Source: JAJRZX01 sp964472295 (GTDB lineage Bacteria > Desulfobacterota > GWC2-55-46 > JADFVP01). Taken from it: DNA of 64,000 nt. Positions 42,923-51,957 of the stretch are shown here, one piece after another. How positions within the stretch are numbered: position 1 is the first letter of the stretch; the number at the start of each line of letters is the position of its first letter. A model generated the notes under the pieces. It was not told the DNA's origin, made no database searches, and was given only the letters and a program-made list of their open reading frames with translations. Position numbers and translations under genes: made by a program. The stretch is taken from the NCBI GenBank assembly GCA_964472295.1, contig CAYYJQ010000002.1, positions 1 through 64,000 on the forward strand, written 5' to 3'.

Positions 42923-44593
42923 CTACAGGTAACCGAGTCCCTTAAGCCTCTCCTCCACCTCTTTGCTGTCCTCATCGGAGTACTCGGTAATCTCTCCCTG
43001 ACCTGAAAATTCCGTGGCCTTGCCCCTGCTCACGGGCCTGCCCTCTGTGAAAGACCGCTCAAAGACCTCCTTCAGCACCCGCCCATCCATGTCCTCGGGA
43101 ACGTCCTCACCGAGGGCGTAGAGTATGGTTGGGGCTATGTCCGTAATGCGCGCCCCCTCGACCCTCTCGTCCTTTTTTATGACAGGACCAAGGGCCATGA
43201 AGACCCCGTCGAGCCTGTGAGTTCCTATATGGAGGTAATCCGAGGCGTCTACCTTCTGGTACTCGCCGAAGCAGTCTCCGCTCTCGCGCCCCGGGGTATT
43301 GGATGTATAAAAAGAGTAGTCCTTCCAGCAGATGATAAGGTCCGGCGCTTCCTCGATCATCTCTCCCCTGTAGAGGTCCTCCTTCCTGTATACCTTCTCG
43401 ACTATCTTCTCCCCGCTCTCGGGGTCGGTAAGGGCCTCTATCTCCTCGATGCAACGGGACCGCATGTCTTCGTACTCCGCACCGGGCTCCACTATCCCGC
43501 CGGGCTCCCTGCCCTTGAGGTTTATGAAGATATTCCCGTACATGCCGAAACCATAGGCCTTTGTCCTGGACCAGTCTATGTCGTTAAAGAACCTGTAGGA
43601 CTCGACGCGGTCCCGCACGCCGGGAAGAAAGGTCTTCATGAAGTTTTTGGCCTTTCGCGGCAAGAACCTCTTGGCCATGTAGCGCCCCATCTCAAGGGTC
43701 TTGAAGGCCGCGCCGCCGTTACTATCAAGATAGGCGAGATACCCGTTGAGCTCAAGCCATCTATTGAGATAGAAGAACCTCTTTATGGGGCCAGAGCCAT
43801 GGTCTGAGATAATGAAAACGGCAGTGTTGCCATGGGCGTCAGCCCTTTCGAGGAGTTTTCCTATCTGCCTGTCAACATTCACATATGTCTTTACTATGAG
43901 GTTCTCGGGGTCCACCCTTCCAGCGGCAAGCTCGCGCTCCAGTTCCAGGGTGAAGTACTGGTGCTGGACCCTGTCCGTATTGGTATATGCCGTCATGAAG
44001 AGGTCTGTTGGGGTCTTGTCCCAGAGGTAGAGGCCTATATCAGTCCGATTCCTGTCCTCGGCCTGTATATCCCTCCAGAACTTGTCTTCTTCCACCCTCT
44101 TTCTCCCTATGGGAGAAGCGAGGTGTATGTAGTAGTTCCCGAAGCGTTCCCTTATCTCGGCGAGGAGTTCCGGCGGGTATACGGCCCGCTCATCCTCGGC
44201 GGGCGAATCCATGCCAGAGAGCATGAACCCATTGACAGGCTCTGGAGGGTAGGTAAAGGGCACGGCGATACAACCCACCTTACTGCCCCTGCGGCTCAGG
44301 TGCATGAAGATGGATTCCGCGGACCTTCTGGAGGCGTTTACGAACTCTATGCCATAGGACCCCTCGCGGCGCCTGATAAAATCAAAAACGCCGTGCTTTC
44401 CGGCGTTCTTTCCCGTGAAAAAACTACTCCACGCCTGCGGGGTTATGGGGTGTATGGTGGAGCGTAGCGGCCCGTGCATGCCTTCGGAGAAGAACCTCGC
44501 GAAGTTGGGCAGGAGCCCCTTTTCCACAAGAGGGTTTATGACCTCAAAGGTGGCGCCGTCCACGCCGATTACCATTACCTTTAGACTCTCCAT
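42923..44593 (-). CDS. AP-fold phosphodiesterase, EPS cluster copy 1
   Basis: 556 residues, cytosolic (no signal peptide). Phosphodiest/NPP family: VIGVDGATFEVINPLV with the first metal Asp, the nucleophile segment PQAWSSFFTGKNAGKHG, IISDHGSG (metal Asp-His), THRLDGVFMALGP (late His) and ITDIAPTILYALGEDVPEDMDG. C-terminus EERLKGLGYL. GAAGGGG site before ATG. Most similar in layout to the copy at 50269. Such proteins are widespread in envelope polysaccharide loci but their substrate is not established; a nucleotide-sugar or polyprenyl-diphosphate derivative is conceivable (inference). Confidence 0.88.
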   Translation of the reverse strand: MESLKVMVIGVDGATFEVINPLVEKGLLPNFARFFSEGMHGPLRSTIHPITPQAWSSFFTGKNAGKHGVFDFIRRREGSYGIEFVNASRRSAESIFMHLSRRGSKVGCIAVPFTYPPEPVNGFMLSGMDSPAEDERAVYPPELLAEIRERFGNYYIHLASPIGRKRVEEDKFWRDIQAEDRNRTDIGLYLWDKTPTDLFMTAYTNTDRVQHQYFTLELERELAAGRVDPENLIVKTYVNVDRQIGKLLERADAHGNTAVFIISDHGSGPIKRFFYLNRWLELNGYLAYLDSNGGAAFKTLEMGRYMAKRFLPRKAKNFMKTFLPGVRDRVESYRFFNDIDWSRTKAYGFGMYGNIFINLKGREPGGIVEPGAEYEDMRSRCIEEIEALTDPESGEKIVEKVYRKEDLYRGEMIEEAPDLIICWKDYSFYTSNTPGRESGDCFGEYQKVDASDYLHIGTHRLDGVFMALGPVIKKDERVEGARITDIAPTILYALGEDVPEDMDGRVLKEVFERSFTEGRPVSRGKATEFSGQGEITEYSDEDSKEVEERLKGLGYL

Positions 44594-44604
44594 TAATACC
44601 CCTT

Positions 44605-46131
44605 CTATAGATACCCCAGGGCCTTGAGGCGTCCCTTTATCTTATCAACTTCCATGTCCCCTTCGTCGCTGGCCGCGGCGCTGGTAGGATTGAAGCTCTC
44701 TATGTACGATACAGGAAGGTCCTCGGTGAAGATACCCTTAAGGACCTTTCCCGGCATGTCCCTCGCCACCTCCACGCCCATGAGGGCAAGAGATGTGGGG
44801 GTAATATCGTATATAGAGGCATCGGGCATTGACTTGCCCACCTTGATGCCGGGGCCTGCCGCCATGAATACGCCCTCGAGTTTGTGGTCCCCCGAGACGT
44901 CAGCCTTGTGCGGCGAGAAGAGCCGGGAGAAGGGCACTTCGCCGAACCTCTCCGCCCTAATCACCCGTTGCGGGTCCATGACAACGCCGGAGAACTGGTC
45001 CCCGAGTTTTATCCCGATGAGCGACTCCTCGTAGATAATATCAAAAACCTTCTCGCCAGTATCGGCAAAACGCATCTCCTCGACAATCCCGGAGACTTCC
45101 TTAAGGAGATCCCTGTCATTAAAGTACATGAAGGTCATGAAACCTATGTTGGCGGGTATTACCTTTTTCTCAATGCCAATGAGGCCGAGAAAGACCTCGT
45201 GATTCAACCTAAAGGACTCCTTGAGCATTTCCATGGCCTGGGCCCCGTGGTCGGAGATGAGCATTATGGTGGTATCGCTCCCGGCGGCGTTCATGAACTC
45301 GCCTACTGTCCTGTCGGCCTCGATGTAAGACCGGGGAATTACATCCGCGTACCTTGAAACAAGGTCTCTATCCACGTCCTTGAACCTCTCGGGCTCATAG
45401 TACTTCCAGTACCTGTGTGCAAGGGCGTCGCAGAGGTGTATGTGAAAGGTGGCGAAATCGGGCCTGTGAAGTCCATAGAGGTAGGTGAAGAACTCGGAGC
45501 ATATCCTCAGGTGCAGGGCCGCCTTTTTCCAGTACTTCTCATCATCAGGGGGCCGCCGGACCATGTTATTGGCAAGAAAGACGAGGCTCTCAAGAAGGGT
45601 ACGCGCGCTGACGCCGTGTTTCTTGAGTTTCAGCGCATAACCAACGAAGGTGCCCAGCCTTGAGGACCCCTTGCCCTTTGACTCAAGCTCGGGTTTGTTC
45701 TTCTTTCTCTCACCCAATGTGAGTTCCTGCAAAAAGCTGTATTCCTCGGGGTATGTCTCAGGGCCTATGGAAAAGAGGGACGGTATCATGAAACCATTTA
45801 CCGGGTAGGGGGGCCAGGTGACAAAACTTCCAAAGACCCCTACCTTATGCCCCTTCTCGCTCAATATGTCCCATATGCGCCGCACCTTCACCATGGACGA
45901 TGAACTTCCGAAGAACTCCACGCCATGCTCATTGGAACTCTTCCCGGAAAAGATGGTAACCCATAGACGCGGCGAGATAAGGGGGTGCTCGGAGATGAGG
46001 TTGCCCGATACACCTCTTCTCATGAGCGCGGCTATATTGGGGAGCTTGCCAGAGGAAATGAGCGGGTTCATTACATCCCAGGTGGCCCCATCGAGCTCAA
46101 TAATCATAAGTTTTGATCGAAGTCCTCTCAT
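44605..46131 (-). CDS. AP-fold phosphodiesterase, EPS cluster copy 2
   Basis: 508 residues from ATG 46131, preceded by a TGAGGTGG site and lying 8 nt after the previous stop; the frame runs 81 codons further but only through out-of-frame coding of the upstream gene. Family motifs: MIIELDGATWDVMNPLI, SPRLWVTIFSGKSSNEHG, MLISDHGAQAME, SGDHKLEGVFMAAG and YDITPTSLALMG. Tail GRLKALGYL. A close paralogue of the next gene upstream (46139-47668): shared WPPYP(V/I)NGF(M/I)IPS and GPETYPEEYS stretches indicate tandem duplication. Confidence 0.88.
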   Translation of the reverse strand: MRGLRSKLMIIELDGATWDVMNPLISSGKLPNIAALMRRGVSGNLISEHPLISPRLWVTIFSGKSSNEHGVEFFGSSSSMVKVRRIWDILSEKGHKVGVFGSFVTWPPYPVNGFMIPSLFSIGPETYPEEYSFLQELTLGERKKNKPELESKGKGSSRLGTFVGYALKLKKHGVSARTLLESLVFLANNMVRRPPDDEKYWKKAALHLRICSEFFTYLYGLHRPDFATFHIHLCDALAHRYWKYYEPERFKDVDRDLVSRYADVIPRSYIEADRTVGEFMNAAGSDTTIMLISDHGAQAMEMLKESFRLNHEVFLGLIGIEKKVIPANIGFMTFMYFNDRDLLKEVSGIVEEMRFADTGEKVFDIIYEESLIGIKLGDQFSGVVMDPQRVIRAERFGEVPFSRLFSPHKADVSGDHKLEGVFMAAGPGIKVGKSMPDASIYDITPTSLALMGVEVARDMPGKVLKGIFTEDLPVSYIESFNPTSAAASDEGDMEVDKIKGRLKALGYL

Positions 46132-46138
46132 CTCCACC

Positions 46139-47668
46139 TCACATGTACCCAAGGCTCTCAAGGCGCTTACGCATCTTCGCGTAGTCCACGGGTTCTTCTT
46201 TACCGGAGGCCGCCTCTCCGCTCTCGTAACTCTCAACGTAACGTATGGGATGTTCCTTGAGGAAGTCTTTCGTAAATATGGCCTTGACGGGACTGCCGTC
46301 CATGTCCTTTGCAACGGGATAACCTGCAAGGGCAAGTACCGTTGGAGCAACGTCCATGATGGAGGCGTCCCCAAGGGAGGAGCCTCTCTTTACGCCTTTA
46401 CCGTGGAAGAGAAAGATGCCGTTATCCTTGTGCACGCCAGTAACACGGAGCTTCCTTGTGGGGAAGAGATCAGCAAAACGGTAAGTCCCCAAATCAGCGA
46501 CAGAGACCTCGGTATCGTCGTTGACATCGGTACGCCAGAGCTTCGTAGTGGTCTGTATGCTGAGATACCTCTCGTACTGGTCCACCTTGAAGATGCTCTC
46601 CTTTGTCCCGGCAAAGGCTATCTTCTCGATAACACCCTTGGCACGCGCCATCTCTTCTTTATCCCTCGAGGGAAAGGTCAGGTAGACCTTTATGCCGAAA
46701 CGCGCCGGTATGACGCTGTTCTCAAGGCCGAGTATCTTGAGAAACCTCTCTATGTCGAGGATATGGGGCTGAATCGCATCGGGCATGGCACCAAAGCCGT
46801 GGTCCGATACAAGCACCACGCTTGTATCATCGTCTATCATATCAAGAAAAGCGCCCACGGTCCTGTCGAGCTCCATATAGGCCTCGGGGATGACCCCGGC
46901 AAACTTGGCAGTAGCGGCGTCAGGGGCCTTGGAAAACTTCTCGGGCTCATAAGACTCCCAGTACCTGTGCGATATGGCGTCGCAGAGGTGGACATGGAAG
47001 GTTGCAAACTCAGGCCTATGCCTCTTGTAGAGGTTAATAAAGAGCTCGGTAAGCATCCGGTGGTAAATGGTGGCCTTTCGCCAGTACTTGTCCAAGGGAG
47101 TGTGGCTTCCGGCCTTCTCCCAGAGAAAATACTTTAACATGTAGAGAAATGTGCTATTGCTTATCCCATTCCTCTGCAGACCTTTGACGGCCTTCAATAT
47201 GGCGAAGAGCTTACCGCTCCTTGAGGCCTTCTGGGTCAACTTCCTTCTTTCCCTCAGCACCACTTCCTGAAAGGAGCTGTACTCCTCGGGATAAGTCTCC
47301 GGCCCCATGGCGAATACGCTCGGTATAATAAAGCCATTTATGGGGTATGGAGGCCAGGTTACGAGGCTTCCCACCACCCCCACCTTATTTCCCTGGTCAT
47401 TAAAGATGTCCCAGAGCCGTTTCTGACGCACGGACTTGGCGGAGTCGCCGAAGAACTCCACTCCGTGTTTTTCGGAGCTCTTCCCCGTGAAGATGCTCGT
47501 CCATATCCTCGGTGAGATCATGGGCTGTTCGGAACGGAGCACCCCCCAGGAACCGCGGTCCATCAAGCCCTTGATGTTGGGAAGGCGCCCCTTGTCAACA
47601 AGGGGCTTCATCACATCCCATGTACCGCCGTCAACTTCCACTATTAGTATCTTAGAGGCTGGCTTCAT
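46139..47668 (-). CDS. AP-fold phosphodiesterase, EPS cluster copy 3
   Basis: 509 residues, cytosolic. ILIVEVDGGTWDVMKPLV, SPRIWTSIFTGKSSEKHG, VLVSDHGFGAMPDAI, VTGVHKDNGIFLFHG and IMDVAPTVLALAGYPVAKDM mark the Phosphodiest family. Tail KRLESLGYM. Tandem duplicate of the downstream copy 2. ATG with a GAGGGG site. It overlaps the end of the Wzy-like gene by 17 nt, so translation of the two is probably coupled. Substrate unknown. Confidence 0.88.
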   Translation of the reverse strand: MKPASKILIVEVDGGTWDVMKPLVDKGRLPNIKGLMDRGSWGVLRSEQPMISPRIWTSIFTGKSSEKHGVEFFGDSAKSVRQKRLWDIFNDQGNKVGVVGSLVTWPPYPINGFIIPSVFAMGPETYPEEYSSFQEVVLRERRKLTQKASRSGKLFAILKAVKGLQRNGISNSTFLYMLKYFLWEKAGSHTPLDKYWRKATIYHRMLTELFINLYKRHRPEFATFHVHLCDAISHRYWESYEPEKFSKAPDAATAKFAGVIPEAYMELDRTVGAFLDMIDDDTSVVLVSDHGFGAMPDAIQPHILDIERFLKILGLENSVIPARFGIKVYLTFPSRDKEEMARAKGVIEKIAFAGTKESIFKVDQYERYLSIQTTTKLWRTDVNDDTEVSVADLGTYRFADLFPTRKLRVTGVHKDNGIFLFHGKGVKRGSSLGDASIMDVAPTVLALAGYPVAKDMDGSPVKAIFTKDFLKEHPIRYVESYESGEAASGKEEPVDYAKMRKRLESLGYM

Positions 47669-49124
47669 CTGTTATTTCCCCTCTTGATTTATGTAACGTA
47701 TACAGAGTCTGCGCCAATGCGATGACCATCCAGAGGTTCTTGTCAAGGAGGCTGTTCGAAGTACAGAGGAAAAAGCCGTAACCGCTGAGGGTCCCGAAGA
47801 GGGCGAGGGCGAGGTACCTGGTCTTGATGTCTCCCGAGGCCCGCATGACCATCCACATGCGCTTCATTGTTAGAAGATAGAGGGCGGCGAGGATAGATAA
47901 ACCGAAAATGCCATACTCCGCGGCTATCTGCAGAGGCGTGTTATGTGTCTTCATGACGGTCTCCTGAAAGGCATTGGCGGTATGGTGGGCCGCGTAGCGT
48001 CTATAGTTGGAGACAAAGCCATCGGGGCCGATGCCGAATATGGGGTTGTCGAAGAACATGGCCAGCCCGATGGGCACGTGCTCAAGGCGCATGCTGGCGG
48101 TCTGCTCTGAGCGCCCCTCTGAAGAATAGAGCCTCTCTGTATTCATCTCCGGCATTGCGACTACAACGACTAAGAGCAACATGAAAAACCCCGCCACAAT
48201 GCCGCCGAATATGAGCCACTTCCTGCGGATCTCGATAAATGTCCAGATCACCATGAGCGAAATGGCAAGGCCGAGAAGCGCGCCTCTTGAGGCGGTCAGC
48301 AGGACGTTTATAGAGGCCACGGCAAAGACAATCCCTATGAGGCCTTTTTTGAGTCTGGAGTTCACGGTGAAAAACTTGTAGACACAAAGACTCGCTATAA
48401 CGACCATGTAGATGCCGTGGTAGGGGGCGTCTCCGATGAGGCCGTTGATCCTTCCCGCGTGCACGTTAAGGAGCACGTCACTTACGTCAGCCATGAAGAT
48501 TGACCTGTTCCCAAGAAGGGCATAGGGAGACATATTTATCCTCATCTCAAGAAAACCTATAAGCCCGACTATCAGCCCGCCGGCCAATACCCAGGAAATC
48601 GTCTTCTCCATCTGCTCGCGCTTCTTCAAGGCAGTCTGCAGGTAGAAAAAGATAAGCCAGGAGTATATGAAGAGCTGTATCTGCTTTGCTGCCGCGGCTA
48701 TACTCTGACTGTTCTTAATAGATATGAACATGAGGATGAGAAAAGCGCTAACAAGGAGATGCTCGGGCCTCATGACGAACATCCCTATGAACTCCCGATC
48801 CTTCTTAAGGAGCATGACCATGGTCCACATTATAAAACCAGTCATCATTATTACAGTGGATACTGGAAAACCGCCTGAGGTTACGGGCAGGTTCAAGAAC
48901 GCGGCGAATCCAAGGGTCAGGACAAAGATGCGGGCAAAGAGGAACTCATGGCGGAGGTAGAATACCGTGTATAATACGGGCATTACGAGTGCTACCCCTA
49001 TTAACGGATTATAACCTACAAGGGCCGCGTAAACAAAGATGAATGCCAGGAGCAGACCAAGAGCGAGCAGTCTGAAGGCCGTGGCCATCTGGTAACCTGG
49101 CTTTTGCATGTTAATCTCGTACAT
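47652..49124 (-). CDS. O-antigen ligase/polymerase-like membrane protein (Wzy_C)
   Basis: About 490 residues from ATG 49124, which has a GAGGAG site. Ten or more hydrophobic segments and a large loop with FFDNPIFGIGPDGF and AFQETVMKTHNTPLQIAAEYGIFG, the Wzy_C/RfaL pattern, plus LLTASRGALLGLAIS. Role by family: periplasmic-face polymerisation of lipid-linked repeat units or ligation of the chain. With a flippase, co-polymerase and exporter in the same operon, polymerase (Wzy) is the likelier reading. Lies between an acyltransferase gene and three AP-fold genes. Confidence 0.9.
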   Translation of the reverse strand: MYEINMQKPGYQMATAFRLLALGLLLAFIFVYAALVGYNPLIGVALVMPVLYTVFYLRHEFLFARIFVLTLGFAAFLNLPVTSGGFPVSTVIMMTGFIMWTMVMLLKKDREFIGMFVMRPEHLLVSAFLILMFISIKNSQSIAAAAKQIQLFIYSWLIFFYLQTALKKREQMEKTISWVLAGGLIVGLIGFLEMRINMSPYALLGNRSIFMADVSDVLLNVHAGRINGLIGDAPYHGIYMVVIASLCVYKFFTVNSRLKKGLIGIVFAVASINVLLTASRGALLGLAISLMVIWTFIEIRRKWLIFGGIVAGFFMLLLVVVVAMPEMNTERLYSSEGRSEQTASMRLEHVPIGLAMFFDNPIFGIGPDGFVSNYRRYAAHHTANAFQETVMKTHNTPLQIAAEYGIFGLSILAALYLLTMKRMWMVMRASGDIKTRYLALALFGTLSGYGFFLCTSNSLLDKNLWMVIALAQTLYTLHKSRGEITDEASL

Positions 49125-49183
49125 CACGTCTCCTCGGTCCGGCATGGGACAGTCCTCTATCTTTCTCCCTCACAGACCTTCCC

Positions 49184-50257
49184 CTATACGTAATCGCTGT
49201 CGCCAATAGATATGTCCCACATGGCCGCGTCTGTGACATCTACGGGAGGTGCGTCTTCACGCTCCCATCTCACAATAAGATTGTGGTTGGTCTCCTTTAC
49301 GGCAAAGCCCTTGTGACGCATGACTTCCCATGCATGGGAGTCCTCTCTCAACCAGGAGTTGACTGAATCAGCCTTCTCATCATAGCAGTAATTGACCGCG
49401 CGGTTTATCAAGACCCCCGTGACATCTATTTCCGGGTCAGAAAGCAGTTCCAGTATATAGCCACGCCTCATGTCTTCATTGAGTACGGCTACGACGGTAA
49501 AACCAACGACCACGTCGCCCTTCTCTATGGCAAAGACCCGATAATTGACAGAAGGACAGTCTACATAACGCCAGTTAAGATAAGCTGAGTCCTTGTAGAG
49601 CATAACCTTTACACGGGAAGAGACCGACTTGAGGAGCCTGTCGAAGCGCTCGTCGAACCTCTTTATCTCACTTATGCGAAAACCCTCGGGCAGGGTTACG
49701 TCCGTGGAGTGCACCATGTGCATCAACGCTCCGGAGACCTTGCCGAGCACACGAGCAAGAGGCGCCGGCGCGGCCTTTTTTCTCAAAAACTCCCCGGGGT
49801 CGAGAACCCTCACAAGACGGCGCACAGGAAAAACGCTCTGGAACTTGAGTAGGCGCCTGCTTATCTTAAGCGTCTTATGAATGGAGTACCCGAAGACAAT
49901 CTTCACCCCCGCCGGAGAAAGCAACTGTGTGGCGCAGTCGTGCAGTCTGAAGAAGGGCCCACCCTTCTGGAACTCCGGAAGTATTACGATATCACAGGTC
50001 TGCGCACCGAGGACCTTCTGTCCATCTATCATCAGCCAGGTAGGAATAGCGCCTACCTGTCCCACAACTCTACCGCTCTGTGCCTCTACGCCCACAGCCA
50101 TAATGTGAGCGCCAGCGGGATTGGCATAGTACTTCCACCTCCAGAAGGCCATGTCCTTGTCTACGCCGAAGACCGTCTTGTAAATCGCAGGCAGATACTT
50201 CAAGTCCCGCTCTTCGAGCTTGCGTATCTCAATATTCTTGAACCTTTCCCTGGCCAT
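49184..50257 (-). CDS. GNAT-type N-acyltransferase
   Basis: About 357 residues from ATG 50257 with an AGAGGGAG site; an upstream GTG overlaps the previous stop. The N-terminal half has a GNAT fold pattern (IRKLEERDLKYLPAIYKTVFG, GRVVGQVGAIPTWLMIDG, GAQTCDIVILPEFQKGGPFFRL). The second half repeats a related fold (YRVFAIEKGDVVVGFTVVAVL, GYILELLSDPEIDVTGVLI). This double GNAT layout is found in acyltransferases of surface polysaccharide loci that acylate an amino sugar. Cytosolic. The specific acyl donor and acceptor cannot be read from the sequence. Confidence 0.8.
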   Translation of the reverse strand: MARERFKNIEIRKLEERDLKYLPAIYKTVFGVDKDMAFWRWKYYANPAGAHIMAVGVEAQSGRVVGQVGAIPTWLMIDGQKVLGAQTCDIVILPEFQKGGPFFRLHDCATQLLSPAGVKIVFGYSIHKTLKISRRLLKFQSVFPVRRLVRVLDPGEFLRKKAAPAPLARVLGKVSGALMHMVHSTDVTLPEGFRISEIKRFDERFDRLLKSVSSRVKVMLYKDSAYLNWRYVDCPSVNYRVFAIEKGDVVVGFTVVAVLNEDMRRGYILELLSDPEIDVTGVLINRAVNYCYDEKADSVNSWLREDSHAWEVMRHKGFAVKETNHNLIVRWEREDAPPVDVTDAAMWDISIGDSDYV

Positions 50258-50268
50258 ACTCCCTCTTA

Positions 50269-51936
50269 TCACAGGTAACCCAGGCCCTTAAGGCGCTTTG
50301 CAACCTCTTCCTCGTCCTCCTCGGAGAGGAAACTGTCAGCCCCGGAATCAATGACAACACCCTCGTCGTCACTGAAAGCCGCCTTGTGTGATCTCAGGAA
50401 TCTGCCCTTGATAATGCCATCAAGGGCCTGACCATCCATTCCCCTTGGAACAGGAACTCCAAGAAGTCTTAGAATCGTGGGGGCAATGTCCATTATGTGC
50501 GCGCCCTCTACAGCGCCCTTCTTTTTCAAGTCTTTTCCGTAGCCGAGCAGAATCCCCTCCATCCGGTGCGTCCCCCAGCCGCTCGCATAGCTTGCCTTCT
50601 CAAAGACATGTCCCTTTAACTGCACGTCCGCCAGATAGGCCCCTCCCTTCAAGAAGAAGATTATATCAGGCGCATCGTCAAGGTAGGGGCCGCTGTAGAG
50701 TTCCTCCTTCTTGTAGGTATGTGTAACAACGGCCTCGCCCGTGGCGGGGTCCCGCATCTTTTTGAGAGCGGCGATGAGGTCGTCCCTGAACTCCTCGTAT
50801 TCCTGGCCAGGGCTTATCACGCCATCTGGCTCACGTCCCTTGAGGTTAACATAAAAGCCCTGTTCAGTATTGGAGGCGGAGTAGGCCTTTGTTTTCGACC
50901 AGTTAATAACCTGAAGAAAGTCATATGCGTGTATCCTGCCGCCCTTGCCCCTGCTCGGAAGGATTCGTTTGCGCAGATTATGTTTGTCTATCCTTCTTAA
51001 GTACCTCTTCACCTTGAGCACGCTCTGGCGGAAGGCCATATGAGAGAGTTGTTTGCTCTGATTGAGCTCCAGGTATCCTTGCTGGTGCAGCCACTGGTTG
51101 ACGTATACCTTCTTTTCAAGAGGACCGAAGCCGTGGTCTGATACCATGAGGATATTGGCCACATCCCCGTACCTCTCCATGACCTTGCCCATGAATGCGT
51201 CGACCATCTGGTAGTACTCTTTTATCTTCTTAACAAAGCCCTTCTCGCGCGTGGTGAGCGAGTCCGGATCCACGGGGTGGATGTACTTCCAGAGATAGTG
51301 CTGTATGCGGTCGGAACCGATAAATACCGAGATGAAAAGATCCCATTGCTTGTTTTCCATAAGGTACTCGAAGGCCCGGCATCTCTGCTCCGTGCACTCG
51401 ATAATCTCATCGAGAAACTTCTCCACACCACGCTCGCCGTAGTACTGCCACCATACATCCATGGTGTATCCGCCGATCTTGTTCTTCACCTCCTCGAAGA
51501 GACCCTCGGGGTATGAGATGTTCGTGGCGTTCCCGGGCGTTAGAAGACCGGTAATTACGAAACCGTCAACCTCTGGCGGCGGGTACGTTAGCGGCATGTT
51601 GACCATGCCCACCTTCATCCCCGCGTCGTTTACGAGTTTCAGTATGGTAGCGCTCCTGATATGCTTGTAGTTGACAGGGTGGCGGCCGACCTCGTTCTTG
51701 CCGGCCTTTACAAAGTCATAGATGCCGTGCTTTCCGGGGTTCTTCCCTGTCATGAAGGAGACCCACGACGGACCGGTAACAGGGGGAATAGATGAACGGA
51801 GGTCGCCACGCACCCCTTCTGCGCACATCTTCTGAAGGTTGGGGAGCTCACCCCTCTTCATGTATGGGTCGAGGGCGTCGAAGGTGGCCCCATCGAGACC
51901 TATCACTATAACCTTTTCATTTATCTTCTTTTTCAT
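50269..51936 (-). CDS. AP-fold phosphodiesterase, EPS cluster copy 4
   Basis: About 555 residues from ATG 51936 (a TTG two codons earlier is also open). VIGLDGATFDALDPYM, GPSWVSFMTGKNPGKHG, LMVSDHGFGPLEKKVYVNQW, WGTHRMEGILLGYG and IMDIAPTILRLLGVPVPRGMDG are the family motifs. Tail KRLKGLGYL after an acidic stretch (LSEEDEEEV). It resembles copy 1 more than the tandem pair. The next gene begins within its stop region. Cytosolic; substrate unknown. Confidence 0.88.
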   Translation of the reverse strand: MKKKINEKVIVIGLDGATFDALDPYMKRGELPNLQKMCAEGVRGDLRSSIPPVTGPSWVSFMTGKNPGKHGIYDFVKAGKNEVGRHPVNYKHIRSATILKLVNDAGMKVGMVNMPLTYPPPEVDGFVITGLLTPGNATNISYPEGLFEEVKNKIGGYTMDVWWQYYGERGVEKFLDEIIECTEQRCRAFEYLMENKQWDLFISVFIGSDRIQHYLWKYIHPVDPDSLTTREKGFVKKIKEYYQMVDAFMGKVMERYGDVANILMVSDHGFGPLEKKVYVNQWLHQQGYLELNQSKQLSHMAFRQSVLKVKRYLRRIDKHNLRKRILPSRGKGGRIHAYDFLQVINWSKTKAYSASNTEQGFYVNLKGREPDGVISPGQEYEEFRDDLIAALKKMRDPATGEAVVTHTYKKEELYSGPYLDDAPDIIFFLKGGAYLADVQLKGHVFEKASYASGWGTHRMEGILLGYGKDLKKKGAVEGAHIMDIAPTILRLLGVPVPRGMDGQALDGIIKGRFLRSHKAAFSDDEGVVIDSGADSFLSEEDEEEVAKRLKGLGYL

Positions 51937-51957
51937 TACCAACCTGACTCCAACCTC

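Noticed and set aside
46132..46374. 81-residue N-terminal extension of the second EPS phosphodiesterase
   Set aside because: It overlaps the end of the upstream gene out of frame; the ATG at 46131 has a ribosome site and begins right before the family domain.
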